Assembly: GCF_023701525.1 (NCBI RefSeq)
Contig: NZ_JAMQAW010000083.1
Coordinates: 27,112 to 91,111, forward strand
Reading direction: 5' to 3'
Source: Streptomyces albipurpureus
GTDB taxonomy: Bacteria; Actinomycetota; Actinomycetes; Streptomycetales; Streptomycetaceae
DNA: 64,000 nucleotides
The number at the start of each line of letters is the position of its first letter. Position 1 is the first letter of the stretch. Below are positions 1 through 7,943 of the stretch, one piece after another. The position numbers were made by a program, and so were the translations under genes. The notes under the pieces are model-generated. The model saw only the letters and a program-made list of their open reading frames with translations. It was not told where the DNA came from and ran no database searches.

Positions 1-1
1 G

Positions 2-520
2 CCGGGCAGCTACATCCAGGTCGTCGGCTCCCGCGAGGAGGCCGAACGGCTGTCCCGCTCGCGCTACCACAACATCCAGGCCCTCGGCGCACAGCGGGCG
101 CTGGACGAACTGCGGACGCGTTACCCCGGGCTGCGCCTGGACGGCGCGAGCCCGGGCGGCCGGCTCCCGGCCGATGCGCTCCCGGAGGATCCGGACGCGG
201 TGTTCGCGGCCTTCGGCTCGCGCTATCTGCCGCTGTGGGACCTCGCCCGTACCCCCGGGCAGACCGCTGCGGAGTTCGCCGCGGAGGTGCTCGCCCTCAG
301 CGAGCACGCCAGCTTCATCGGCACCCCCGAGCAGATCGGGGACGAACTGCGCCGCTGGTACGACGACGGTGGAGTCGACGGATTCCAGACGATCCTCGGC
401 AATGACTTCGAGGCGCTCTGCGAACGCGTCATCCCCCGCTTCCGTGGCGACGACGCACGCGGCGCCCACGGGGGAGCGCAGCCCTACCCGGTGAACCGGC
501 CGGCCCACCGGACCGCCTGA
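2..520 (+). CDS. LLM-class flavin-dependent monooxygenase, C-terminal part (5' end outside window)
   Basis: The open frame runs from the window edge to TGA at 518-520, so only the last ~172 residues are seen. The tail has the pattern of bacterial-luciferase-like flavin monooxygenases of the NtaA/SnaA/DszA branch: a segment near the window start reading GSYIQVVGSREEAERLS, and the late motif FIGTPEQIGDEL followed by a glycine-rich turn (DDGGVDGFQ), which in this family closes the TIM barrel. Such enzymes use FMNH2 supplied by a separate reductase; an SsuE-type FMN reductase lies at 13116-13682. It is followed after 144 bp by the 229-aa protein gene and could be its operon partner. The substrate cannot be read from the tail. 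The family call is fairly safe; the subfamily is inference. Confidence 0.7.
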   Translation, partial: PGSYIQVVGSREEAERLSRSRYHNIQALGAQRALDELRTRYPGLRLDGASPGGRLPADALPEDPDAVFAAFGSRYLPLWDLARTPGQTAAEFAAEVLALSEHASFIGTPEQIGDELRRWYDDGGVDGFQTILGNDFEALCERVIPRFRGDDARGAHGGAQPYPVNRPAHRTA

Positions 521-664
521 GGTGATCCCGCCCCACGTTTTGACCAGAGGGCCGCGTCTCCGCTCAGGGGTGCGCCGCATCCGTCGCCGCGCGCTGACCC
601 ACCCACCCCGTGCGGAACAGCCCTCTGCAGAGCAGGTCTCACGGAGCAGGAGAGGCAATCACGC

Positions 665-1354
665 ATGACCGAACAGCAGCGGGCGCCGGACTCCGGCACC
701 CCCACCTTCAGCCCGTCCGACACCACGCGCCGCACCGCCCTGTGGAGACGCCGTCTCTTCGAAGCCGAGGCGGGGCTGACCCGGTTCCTGGTCGAGGCCC
801 GAGCCGGCGTGCACATGCAGGAACTCCTCCTCGTCAAGCAGGCCATCTTCGAGTCGCTGCCCGAAGGCGAGGAGGAGAACGACTGGAAGGCGGCGTTCTT
901 CCGCGGGCAGGCCCTGATGGAGGAGTTCGTCGTGGCGCACTTCGGCCTCGACGACCTCGCCGCCTGGGCCGAGTCGAACAGCACGATCTACGCGGCCGTC
1001 GACCCGGGCCCCAAGCACGACGCCGCCGTCCCCCTGGAGCGGCTCAACGCCCAGGCCGACCTCTACGACTCCGACACCGAGTGGGTCGAGCACGGCGCCG
1101 ATCGCTCGGTCCTGCGGATACGGCACTGCGCCATCTGGGACTACCGCGAACTCGCCCGGAAGCGCGGAGTCACCATCACCCTGGGATCCCCCTGCGAGTA
1201 CTGCGTCCCCGCCACCACCGGAATGATCACCAACAAGGGTCTCAGCGCCACCCACGAGCTGACCGAGGACCAGAGCGGCAAGGGATGCGTCTGGACCACA
1301 TCGCGCAATGTCTCCCGGCCCGCCGAAGGCCACCGCGCCGTTTCCGAAGGATAG
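665..1354 (+). CDS. unrecognised 229-aa protein, possibly of the ATC-hydrolase/V4R-like fold
   Basis: I do not recognise this protein with certainty. It is mostly helical in appearance, acidic in the first half, and has no signal peptide or membrane segment. The last third holds a Cys pair (SPCEYCVPATTG) and, about 30 residues later, SGKGCVWTTSRN; a late G-x-C-x-W/F element after a helical domain recalls the L-2-amino-thiazoline-4-carboxylate hydrolase family and V4R-type small-molecule domains, but this is only a resemblance. The ATG at 665 is preceded by AGGAGAGG. It sits 5 bp before the DAHP synthase gene, so the two are surely co-transcribed and this protein probably acts in the same aromatic pathway, perhaps as the scaffold-specific enzyme. 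Confidence 0.6.
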   Translation: MTEQQRAPDSGTPTFSPSDTTRRTALWRRRLFEAEAGLTRFLVEARAGVHMQELLLVKQAIFESLPEGEEENDWKAAFFRGQALMEEFVVAHFGLDDLAAWAESNSTIYAAVDPGPKHDAAVPLERLNAQADLYDSDTEWVEHGADRSVLRIRHCAIWDYRELARKRGVTITLGSPCEYCVPATTGMITNKGLSATHELTEDQSGKGCVWTTSRNVSRPAEGHRAVSEG

Positions 1355-1359
1355 CCACC

Positions 1360-2562
1360 ATGACCGGACACACCGCACACACCGGAGTTGACTCCAACGC
1401 GCTGGGGGAGACGGACCGGGACCGCTTCAGCGGACTCCCCGCCCGCCAGCAGCCCGACTGGCCCGACCGCGAGGCGCTGCGCGAAACCCTGGCCGCGCTC
1501 CCGCCGGAGGACCTCGTGAGCCGTGCGTCGGTGGCCGAGCTGAAGCGCGAACTGGCAAACCTCGACGCCGGTGGCGGGCTGATCCTGCAACTCGGCGACT
1601 GCGTCGAGAACATCGAGACCGATGTGAACGCCAACACCCGCAACATGATCGCCTTCCTGACACACTTCCGGTCGCATCTGCGCACCCGTACCGGCCGGCA
1701 CGTCGTCGGCGTCGGGCGGCTCGCGGGCCAGTACGCCAAGCCGCGCTCGCAGGACCACGAGACCGTGGACGGGATGACGCTGCCCAGCTTCCGCGGTCCC
1801 ATCGTCAACTCGCACCATCCGACTCCGCAGGCGCGCCGGCCGTCACCGCACCGAGTCGCGCTGGCGCACGCCGCCGCGCAGACGTCCTACGCCGCGATAG
1901 CCGACTACCACCGGGCCACCGCGCACCTCGATCCGATCTGGACCAGTCATGAGATGCTCCTGCTGGACTACGAACTCCGGTATCTGCGCCGGAGCGAAGG
2001 CGACGGCCACCACCTCGCGACCGCCCACTGGCCGTGGATCGGAGCGCGCACCCGGCAGCTCGACGGGGCGCACATCGCCGTCGCGGCCACCCTCTCCAAC
2101 CCGGTCAGTGTGAAGATCGGGCCGGACACCGCGCCGGACGAGGCGGCGGAGCTGGCGGCCGTCCTCAACCCGCGCGACGAACCAGGCAAGCTCACCTTCA
2201 TCGCCCGGCTGGGCCACCAGAAGACGGACCGACTGGGGCCCATCGTGCGCGGTGTGCACCGGCGGGTCGAGCATGTGCACTGGATCAGCGACCCGATGCA
2301 CGGCAACACCGTCCAGGGCGCTCACGGCTTCAAGACCCGCCATGTCGAGCACATCATCGCCGAGTTGACGCGGTTCCAGGAGATCGTCGTCGCCAACGGC
2401 CGGCGCCCCGCGGGACTCCATCTGGAGGCGACGCCCGAGGACGTGTACGAGTGCACCGAGAACTCCCACGAGCCACAGGACCCGGCCCGCTACCGGACGC
2501 TGCTGGACCCCCGCCTCAACCCCGAGCAGACGGCGCGCGTGCTGAGCCACTGGTCCGTGTGA
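1360..2562 (+). CDS. class II 3-deoxy-7-phosphoheptulonate (DAHP) synthase, short secondary-metabolism type
   Basis: The 400-aa product condenses phosphoenolpyruvate and erythrose 4-phosphate, the first shikimate step. All class II metal ligands are visible: Cys81 in LQLGDCVEN, His in ISDPMHGNT, Glu in LHLEATPEDVYECTE and Asp in LLDPRLNPE. The substrate-binding stretches GRLAGQYAKPRS and TLPSFRGPIVNS are also intact. It is shorter than the ~460-aa housekeeping enzyme and lacks much of the N-terminal extension that carries allosteric contacts, as in PhzC-like enzymes of phenazine clusters, so it probably escapes feedback control. The neighbours (acid ligase and acyl-CoA reductase downstream) suggest it feeds a dedicated aromatic product. 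ATG at 1360 follows GAAGG closely; spacing to the upstream stop is 5 bp. Confidence 0.88.
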   Translation: MTGHTAHTGVDSNALGETDRDRFSGLPARQQPDWPDREALRETLAALPPEDLVSRASVAELKRELANLDAGGGLILQLGDCVENIETDVNANTRNMIAFLTHFRSHLRTRTGRHVVGVGRLAGQYAKPRSQDHETVDGMTLPSFRGPIVNSHHPTPQARRPSPHRVALAHAAAQTSYAAIADYHRATAHLDPIWTSHEMLLLDYELRYLRRSEGDGHHLATAHWPWIGARTRQLDGAHIAVAATLSNPVSVKIGPDTAPDEAAELAAVLNPRDEPGKLTFIARLGHQKTDRLGPIVRGVHRRVEHVHWISDPMHGNTVQGAHGFKTRHVEHIIAELTRFQEIVVANGRRPAGLHLEATPEDVYECTENSHEPQDPARYRTLLDPRLNPEQTARVLSHWSV

Positions 2563-2591
2563 TCCGACGCAAGCCCCGATGTGGAGCACCC

Positions 2592-3677
2592 ATGACACGT
2601 TCACTCCTCGAACTCGAAGAACTCGACGATGCCGCGACCGTCGACCCGGAAGAGTATCTGCGGGCCGCCCTGCGCTGGCACTTCTCGGAAGACACCGGGT
2701 CCCGGCTCTGGCTGGAGCTCGCGGGCAAGCTGGACTTCGACCCCCTCGCCGACATCCGTTCCTACGACGATCTCGCCAGGTTCCCCGACATCGCCGAGCA
2801 CCTGCGGGACAGGCCGGTCGAGGACCTCGTACCGAGGGGGCTGGCCCATGAACCGCCCCCGTCGGTGTTCGAGACCGGCGGGACGACCGGGGCCCCCAAA
2901 CGCCTCCTCTACACCGATCGCTGGATCAAGCGGGCCCTTCGCTGGAAGACGGCCGAACTGCGGGCGGCCGGATTCCCCGCCGGTCAACCGTGGCTGGTGG
3001 CGATGCCCTCGGGGCCGCACGCCTTCGGGCACACCACCCGCCTCCAAGCCAACGCCCTGGGCTCCGTCCTCCACACCGTCGACCTCGATCCGCGCTGGGT
3101 GAAGAAGCTGATCCTGTCGGGCGGCAGTCCCGACGCCTACCTCACCCACCTGACCGACCAACTCGGTCACATCATCCGCACCCAGAACATCGCCGCCATC
3201 ACCATCACCCCGCCGATCTTCGCCGAACTGCTGCTGAACGACGAGCTGACCGAACGGCTCCGGCGCAGCCTCACCTACCTGGCCTTCGCCGGGGCGCATC
3301 TCGACGACGACACGCGCGACATCATCGCGGAGACCTTCCCCGGCACCGTCATCCAGAACATCTACGGCAGCACCATGGTCCTGACCACCGCCCGGGTGCG
3401 CCCAGGCACCGACCCCTCGGCCACCGTCTACGACGGCTACCCGCCCTTCGTCGTCTTCGCCGTCGTCGACCCCGAGACCCGCCGGCCCGTGGCGTACGGC
3501 GAACGGGGGCAGGTACGCATGACCCACCTCAGCAGCGGGGTGTTCATCCCCAACAACGTCGAGCGGGACTCGGTGATCCGCGTGCCCGCTCCCCAAGGGG
3601 CGATCGGTGACTCCCTCGGCTCGCCCCGGCCGCTCGCCGCGTTCGACGGGGAGCCGGTCATCGAGGGGGTGTACTGA
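2592..3677 (+). CDS. AMP-forming acid ligase, LuxE/PaaK/GriD-like half of an aryl carboxylic acid reductase
   Basis: The 361-aa protein has the adenylate-forming P-loop ETGGTTGAPKR (near residue 95) and the acceptor-site region QNIYGSTMVLTTAR. It is much shorter than CoA ligases of 430-500 aa and ends without the usual C-terminal mobile domain, like LuxE acyl-protein synthetases and the GriD protein of grixazone biosynthesis. GriC/GriD together reduce an aryl carboxylic acid to the aldehyde with ATP and NADPH. The stop overlaps the start of the next gene (TGATG), so the ligase and reductase are translationally coupled and probably form a complex. The acid substrate is unknown; an aromatic acid made from the DAHP synthase branch next door is the natural guess. 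Confidence 0.75.
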   Translation: MTRSLLELEELDDAATVDPEEYLRAALRWHFSEDTGSRLWLELAGKLDFDPLADIRSYDDLARFPDIAEHLRDRPVEDLVPRGLAHEPPPSVFETGGTTGAPKRLLYTDRWIKRALRWKTAELRAAGFPAGQPWLVAMPSGPHAFGHTTRLQANALGSVLHTVDLDPRWVKKLILSGGSPDAYLTHLTDQLGHIIRTQNIAAITITPPIFAELLLNDELTERLRRSLTYLAFAGAHLDDDTRDIIAETFPGTVIQNIYGSTMVLTTARVRPGTDPSATVYDGYPPFVVFAVVDPETRRPVAYGERGQVRMTHLSSGVFIPNNVERDSVIRVPAPQGAIGDSLGSPRPLAAFDGEPVIEGVY

Positions 3678-5077
3678 TGACGCCGACCGCGTCCGGCGCG
3701 GCCGAGGAGGACGATCGCCTCGCGCTCCCGCTGCTGACCCACCGCGGCGAGCTCACCACCCGTGCCCGCGAGGTCCTGTACGGAGTCGACGGGCGCCCGC
3801 TCGCCTCCCTCTCGCTCGCGCCCGACCTGCTCGTCTCGCAGAGCGTCCAGGCCCAGGGGCGGGCCGAACCGCTGCCCGCCGAGGAGCGCGCGGAGCGCCT
3901 CGCCCAGGCGTCGCGGCGCTTCCTGGACGACGTCCTGGGCGGGCTCTCGTTCGACGAGCACCTCGCGTACGTCAACCGGGCCTCCGGGCACAACGCGCGG
4001 CTCACCGAGGAGCTGAGCCGGGCCGTCGCGGTGGCCATCGCCGAGGCCCCGGCGCGGGTCGACCGGGCCCGGCCGAACGGCTCGGCCCGCTCCTGGCGGG
4101 AGGCCGCCGACGGAGCCGGGAGCGGAGTGTGGACACGGCGCGGCGAAACCCTCGCGGCCGTGCTCTCGGGCAACGCGCCCACCATCCAGAACGGTTGGCT
4201 GCAGGCGCTCGCCCTCGGGTACCGCGTCGCGGTGCGGCCCTCCCGCCGCGAACCGTTCACCGCCCGCCGGGTGATCCTGGCGCTGCGGGCGGCCGGCTTC
4301 CCCGACACCAGCGCCGTGTACCTACCGACGACGCACGCCGGAGTGCCGACCCTGCTGCGCCGCGCCGACCTCGGGTTCGCTTACGGCGGGGCCGATGTCG
4401 CGGCCCGCTACGGCTCCACCGCGACGGTCAAGGTCGGCGGCCCGGGCCGGTCCAAGACACTGGTGACCCGGGGCCACCTCACCCCCGCCACCCTCGACGC
4501 CGTCGCGAACTCGGTCGCGGCGCTGTCGGGCGCGGCCTGTGTGAACACCACGGCCGTACTCGTCGAGGGCGACCACCGGCGGTTCGCCCGCGACCTCGCC
4601 GACGTGCTCCGCGGCAGGGCCGGCGAACGGCAGACCACCCGGCAGCACCTCGGGCCCCGGGTGACCCGGGAGTCGGCGGACGAACTGCTCGGTCATCTGG
4701 AGCGGAGCGCGTCCCACGCGATCGCGGAGATACCGCTCAAGGAGGTGGCGACAGCGCATCCGGACGGCGGGGTGGTGCTCGGTCCCGCGGTCTTCACCGT
4801 CGAGGATCCCCGGGACCGGCTCCTCGGCACCGAGCTGCCGTTCCCCTGTGTCTTCGTCGCGCCCTGGACGGCGGCGGACGGGGTCGGTCCGCTGCACGAC
4901 TCCCTGGTGGTCAACGCGATCACCGAGGACGCGGACCTCGTCGGCGCGCTGCTGCGGGCTCCGAGCGTGGGGAATGTGCACGTCAATGTGGAGACCGTGC
5001 ACAGCGACGGCAACCTCCCGCACGAGGACTACATCGGCGACTTCCTGATGCGGAACAAGGCGGTCGTGTCCCTCTGA
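3677..5077 (+). CDS. acyl-CoA reductase, LuxC/GriC-like aldehyde-forming subunit
   Basis: The 466-aa protein belongs to the LuxC acyl-CoA reductase family, a relative of aldehyde dehydrogenases. It shows the family core: VLSGNAPTIQNGWLQALALG (about residues 160-180), the nucleotide-contact region FAYGGADVAARYGS, and the nucleophile region with LSGAACVNTTAV, in which Cys is the expected thioester-forming residue. It would take the activated acid from the 2592-3677 product and reduce it to an aldehyde. In Streptomyces griseus the homologous pair GriC/GriD makes 3-amino-4-hydroxybenzaldehyde; no AHBA-forming enzymes (GriI/GriH) are in this window, so the substrate here is probably different or made by genes to the left. 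It is the last gene before the terminator at 5125-5163. Confidence 0.78.
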   Translation: MTPTASGAAEEDDRLALPLLTHRGELTTRAREVLYGVDGRPLASLSLAPDLLVSQSVQAQGRAEPLPAEERAERLAQASRRFLDDVLGGLSFDEHLAYVNRASGHNARLTEELSRAVAVAIAEAPARVDRARPNGSARSWREAADGAGSGVWTRRGETLAAVLSGNAPTIQNGWLQALALGYRVAVRPSRREPFTARRVILALRAAGFPDTSAVYLPTTHAGVPTLLRRADLGFAYGGADVAARYGSTATVKVGGPGRSKTLVTRGHLTPATLDAVANSVAALSGAACVNTTAVLVEGDHRRFARDLADVLRGRAGERQTTRQHLGPRVTRESADELLGHLERSASHAIAEIPLKEVATAHPDGGVVLGPAVFTVEDPRDRLLGTELPFPCVFVAPWTAADGVGPLHDSLVVNAITEDADLVGALLRAPSVGNVHVNVETVHSDGNLPHEDYIGDFLMRNKAVVSL

Positions 5078-5124
5078 CGGGCGAGGGACATCGGCGTCCC
5101 GTCGGACGGTCGCGGCACCGCAAG

Positions 5125-5163
5125 CGTCCCCGCCCCACCGCCACGCGCGGTGGGGCGGGGACG
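5125..5163. terminator. strong bidirectional hairpin between convergent operons
   Basis: A perfect 17-bp stem (left arm 5125-5141, right arm 5147-5163) encloses a 5-nt loop CACGC. It lies between the end of the acyl-CoA reductase gene (5077) and the end of the SsuD gene (5191, opposite strand). No T tract follows, as is common in Streptomyces. It can terminate transcription from both sides. Confidence 0.75.
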
Positions 5164-5190
5164 GCCGCACGAGGTGTCCGCCCCGGCTCC

Positions 5191-6288
5191 CTACCGGGAC
5201 CGGCCGGCTCCCTGCTCCTGCCGCTGGGAGCCCAGTGCCGGCAGAACCGTCTCCGCCACCCGGTAGGCCTCCTCCAGCAGGGGGTTGCCCGACAGGATGA
5301 ACGTGTCGACGCCGAGGGACTCGTACTCCGCGAGTCGCTCCACGACCTGAGCGGTGGAGCCCACGACCGCCGTGCCGGGGCCAGGCCGGAACAGGCTCAT
5401 GCCCGGCCAGATGCTGCGGTGCTCCTCCAGGTCGCGGGCGCGTGCGGGGATCCGGCCGCCGTGCCGGAACTGGCGTTGCCAGCCGACGCCGTCCTCGGTG
5501 GCCTTCACCCCGAGTTGCCGGGCGTAGGTCGCGTCGCTGGTGACCTCCAGCAGACGGTCGGCCGCGGCCCAGGCCGCGTCCTCGGTGTCCCGGACGATCA
5601 GATGGACCCGCAGCCCGATCCGCAGGACCCGTCCGTACGCGGCGGCCCGTTCGCGTACCCGGTCGAGTTTCTCCTTCAGCAGGTGCGGCGGCTCGGCCCA
5701 GGTGAGGTACACGTCCACGTGTTCGGCGGCCATCTCGATCCCGGCGGGGGAGGAGCCGCCGAACCACAGGGGGATGTGCGGTTCCTGGACGGGGGCGAGT
5801 TCACGCAGTCCCGCGCCCGCGTCCCGCAGGTCGTAGTAGCGGCCCTTGTGGTCGAACACCTCGCCCGCGGTCAGCCGTTTCACGATCGACCAGTACTCGG
5901 CGCTCAGTGCGTACCGTTCGTCATGCTCGACGTGCAGCCCGTACTCGCGCAGGGACGCGGTGGAGCCGTTGACGACATTGAACCGCAGCCGCCCGCCGAA
6001 CAGGGTGTCGAACGTCAGCGCCATCTTGGCGAGCAGGGTCGGTGCGATCAGTCCGGGGTGGACGGCCAGCAGCGGTTTGAACCCGGGCCCGGTCGCCGCG
6101 GCGAGGGCGCTGCCCAGCGGCCATACGTCGTGAAGGTCGGTGGCCAGCAGCGCGCCGCTGTACCCGAGTCTGTCCACGGTCCCCGCGAGTTGCTGGAGAT
6201 AGCCCAGGTCCACGGGTCGGCGGCCCTCGGGTTCCCAGGGATAGGCGCCTTCGCGGGGGATGATGTACCAGAGGAAATCGGAGGTCAT
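5191..6288 (-). CDS. ssuD: FMNH2-dependent alkanesulfonate monooxygenase family (SsuD-like)
   Basis: The 365-aa protein follows SsuD almost end to end: RPVDLGYLQQLAGTVDRLGY, the LLATD turn, GGRLRFNVVNGS, YLTWAEPPHLLKEKLDRVRE, the GRVLRIGLRVHLIVRDT strand, and VDTFILSGNPLLEEAYRV near the end. SsuD uses O2 and reduced flavin to split C-S bonds of sulfonates, giving an aldehyde and sulfite. It is the last gene of the leftward sulfur operon, 3 bp after the leaderless binding-protein gene, and would take FMNH2 from the SsuE-type reductase at 13116. In SsuD the segment after GIRLHVIVR is a mobile lid; it is present here with changed residues, so the substrate range may differ. Family and pathway are well supported. 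Confidence 0.88.
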   Translation of the reverse strand: MTSDFLWYIIPREGAYPWEPEGRRPVDLGYLQQLAGTVDRLGYSGALLATDLHDVWPLGSALAAATGPGFKPLLAVHPGLIAPTLLAKMALTFDTLFGGRLRFNVVNGSTASLREYGLHVEHDERYALSAEYWSIVKRLTAGEVFDHKGRYYDLRDAGAGLRELAPVQEPHIPLWFGGSSPAGIEMAAEHVDVYLTWAEPPHLLKEKLDRVRERAAAYGRVLRIGLRVHLIVRDTEDAAWAAADRLLEVTSDATYARQLGVKATEDGVGWQRQFRHGGRIPARARDLEEHRSIWPGMSLFRPGPGTAVVGSTAQVVERLAEYESLGVDTFILSGNPLLEEAYRVAETVLPALGSQRQEQGAGRSR

Positions 6289-6291
6289 CGA

Positions 6292-7158
6292 TCAGCCCGC
6301 CGTACGCGCGACGGCGTGTGCGGTGGTGACCGGGCGGGACAGGAATCCCGCCCGGTGCAGGATGTCGGCGGCCTCCTGCTGCTCCGCCAGGAACGCCTCG
6401 GTGACCGGTTCGACGCGCCAGGGCAGGGCGGCGAGGGCACTCTCCCAGTCGTCGGTGGCGCCCCCGAGGTCGCCGGCGGCGATCCTGGCTGCTTCGCGGG
6501 GGTGCGCGGCGGCCCAGTCGTCGGCCTGCTGGAGGGCGGTGACCAGGGCGGCGACGATCTCGGGGCGTCGCTCGGCGAAGTCGCGGCGGGCGAAGAAGAC
6601 GGAGCGGTCCGCGATGACGTCGCCGGAGCGCAGCAGGACGCGGGCGTCACCGGTCCGCAGGGCGGCGGCGAGGTCGGCGCCCTGGGTGATCCAGCCGGTG
6701 ACCGTGCCGTCCGCGAGGAGCCGGGCGCTGTCCGGTCCGGCGGCGGCGGGGGTGATGTCGGTGCCGTAGGAGAGTCCGGCCGAGTGGAGTGCCTTGGCGA
6801 GCAGATGGGTCTGCCAGGACCCGATGCCGAGATGGACGGTGCCGCCCTTGAGTCCCGTGATGTCGTGGACCGGTCCGTCCGCTGCGACCAGCAGGGCGCC
6901 GTGGTCGGGTCGGGGCGCCGAGACGGCGGTGTAGACGATGTCGTGGCCGTCGGCCTGTGCGCTGATCGGCGGGGTGGAGCCGGTGCCGCCGAAGTCGAAC
7001 ACCCCCTCGCCCAGCAGGGCGCCGGTGGTGACTCCGTTGGTGTAGTGGTGGAAGGCGACACTCTCACCGAGGGGCGCGAGGGCCCGCTGCGCGTGGTCGA
7101 GCCGGGAGAGATAGGTCAGGGTCGGGTTGTTGGCGTGGACGCCGATGGTGACGGTCAT
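6292..7158 (-). CDS. SsuA/THI5-type periplasmic-binding-fold protein without signal peptide
   Basis: The 288-aa protein has the fold signature of sulfonate/nitrate binding proteins: an opening strand VTIGVHANNPTLTYLS, then FDFGGTGSTPPISAQADG, the hinge DITGLKGGTVHLGIGS and a C-terminal helix with FLAEQQEAADILHRAGF. Unlike the SsuA homologue at 8767-9780 it has no signal peptide or lipobox; it begins directly with the first beta strand, so it should stay in the cytoplasm. It also has no cysteine, so it cannot use the DszB-type Cys nucleophile. It is sandwiched between ssuB (4-nt overlap) and ssuD (3-bp gap). A role as cytosolic sulfonate sensor, carrier to SsuD or a new enzyme is possible; the fold is likely, the job unknown. 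Confidence 0.72.
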   Translation of the reverse strand: MTVTIGVHANNPTLTYLSRLDHAQRALAPLGESVAFHHYTNGVTTGALLGEGVFDFGGTGSTPPISAQADGHDIVYTAVSAPRPDHGALLVAADGPVHDITGLKGGTVHLGIGSWQTHLLAKALHSAGLSYGTDITPAAAGPDSARLLADGTVTGWITQGADLAAALRTGDARVLLRSGDVIADRSVFFARRDFAERRPEIVAALVTALQQADDWAAAHPREAARIAAGDLGGATDDWESALAALPWRVEPVTEAFLAEQQEAADILHRAGFLSRPVTTAHAVARTAG

Positions 7159-7943
7159 GACAGGGTCGCTCCAGTGGGTGCGGGTGTGGGTGCGGGTGCG
7201 GTTGCGGGTGATTCGGGTTCGGGGGACGCCGGGTCCTGGGTGTCCTGGTGCACACCGAGGTCGCCGAGGAGACGGCGGCGCAGTGCCGCGAAGGCGGGGT
7301 GCGCCGGGTCGCGGGGATGGCCGATGCCGACCGGTGCGTCGGTGACGAGACGTCCGTCGCGCAGCACCGCCACCCGGTCCGCGAGCCGGACGGCCTCGTC
7401 GACGTCATGGGTGACCAGCAGCACGGCGGGCCGGTGACGGCGGCACAGTTCGCCCACGAGGTCCTGCATCCGCAGCCGGGTCAGCGCGTCGAGCGCGGCG
7501 AACGGTTCGTCCAGCAGCAGGAGTTCGGGACGGCGCACCAGGGCGCGGGCGAGGGCGACCCGCTGTGCCTCGCCGCCGGAGAGGGTGCCGGGCCAGGCGT
7601 CGGCGTGTGAGTCGAGTCCGACCTCGCGCAGTGCCCGTAGCCCGGTCTCCCGGGTGGCGGCGCCGCGCGGCATGGCGACGACGGTGTTGGCGAGTACCTT
7701 CTTGGAAGGGACGAGCCGGGGCTCCTGGAAGACGATGGTGCGGACCTCGGGTACCAGCACCTCGCCGCCGTCGGAGCGGTCGAGGGCGCCGAGGATACGC
7801 AGGAGAGTCGTCTTGCCGCTGCCGCTGGCACCGAGCAGGGCGACGAACTCCCCCCGGGCGATGGTCAGATCGAGCCCGTCGAGGACGGCCCGCTCGCCGA
7901 ACACCCGGCGCAGTCCACGGACCCGGACGGCGGTGTCGGTCAT
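7155..7943 (-). CDS. ssuB: sulfonate ABC transporter ATP-binding protein (SsuB-like)
   Basis: A 262-aa ABC ATPase with Walker A GASGSGKTT (38-46), Q-loop VFQEPRLVPSKKV, signature LSGGEAQRVALARAL, Walker B LLLLDEPFAALD and switch His in LLVTHDVDEA. The short Q-loop region and order are those of SsuB/TauB. It energises sulfonate import with the permease at 7940-8770. The start at 7943 gives an ATGA overlap with the permease stop, and its own stop overlaps the start of the leaderless binding protein. The last ~35 residues are Pro/Ala/Ser-rich and probably disordered. Confidence 0.9.
   Translation of the reverse strand: MTDTAVRVRGLRRVFGERAVLDGLDLTIARGEFVALLGASGSGKTTLLRILGALDRSDGGEVLVPEVRTIVFQEPRLVPSKKVLANTVVAMPRGAATRETGLRALREVGLDSHADAWPGTLSGGEAQRVALARALVRRPELLLLDEPFAALDALTRLRMQDLVGELCRRHRPAVLLVTHDVDEAVRLADRVAVLRDGRLVTDAPVGIGHPRDPAHPAFAALRRRLLGDLGVHQDTQDPASPEPESPATAPAPTPAPTGATLS

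Noticed and set aside
610..2562. Long open frame starting at 610 that would fuse the 229-aa region to the DAHP synthase
   Set aside because: Only its second half is sense (DAHP synthase from 1360). The first half is the out-of-frame shadow of the 665-1354 gene and is Arg/Pro-rich.
6292..7158. Second DszB-type desulfinase
   Set aside because: Same fold family and no signal peptide, but it has no cysteine, so the DszB nucleophile is missing.
3607..7437. 1276-codon open frame on the + strand
   Set aside because: GC-rich antisense and out-of-frame reading across the reductase, ssuD and the binding-protein genes; no domain motifs, and it crosses a strong terminator.
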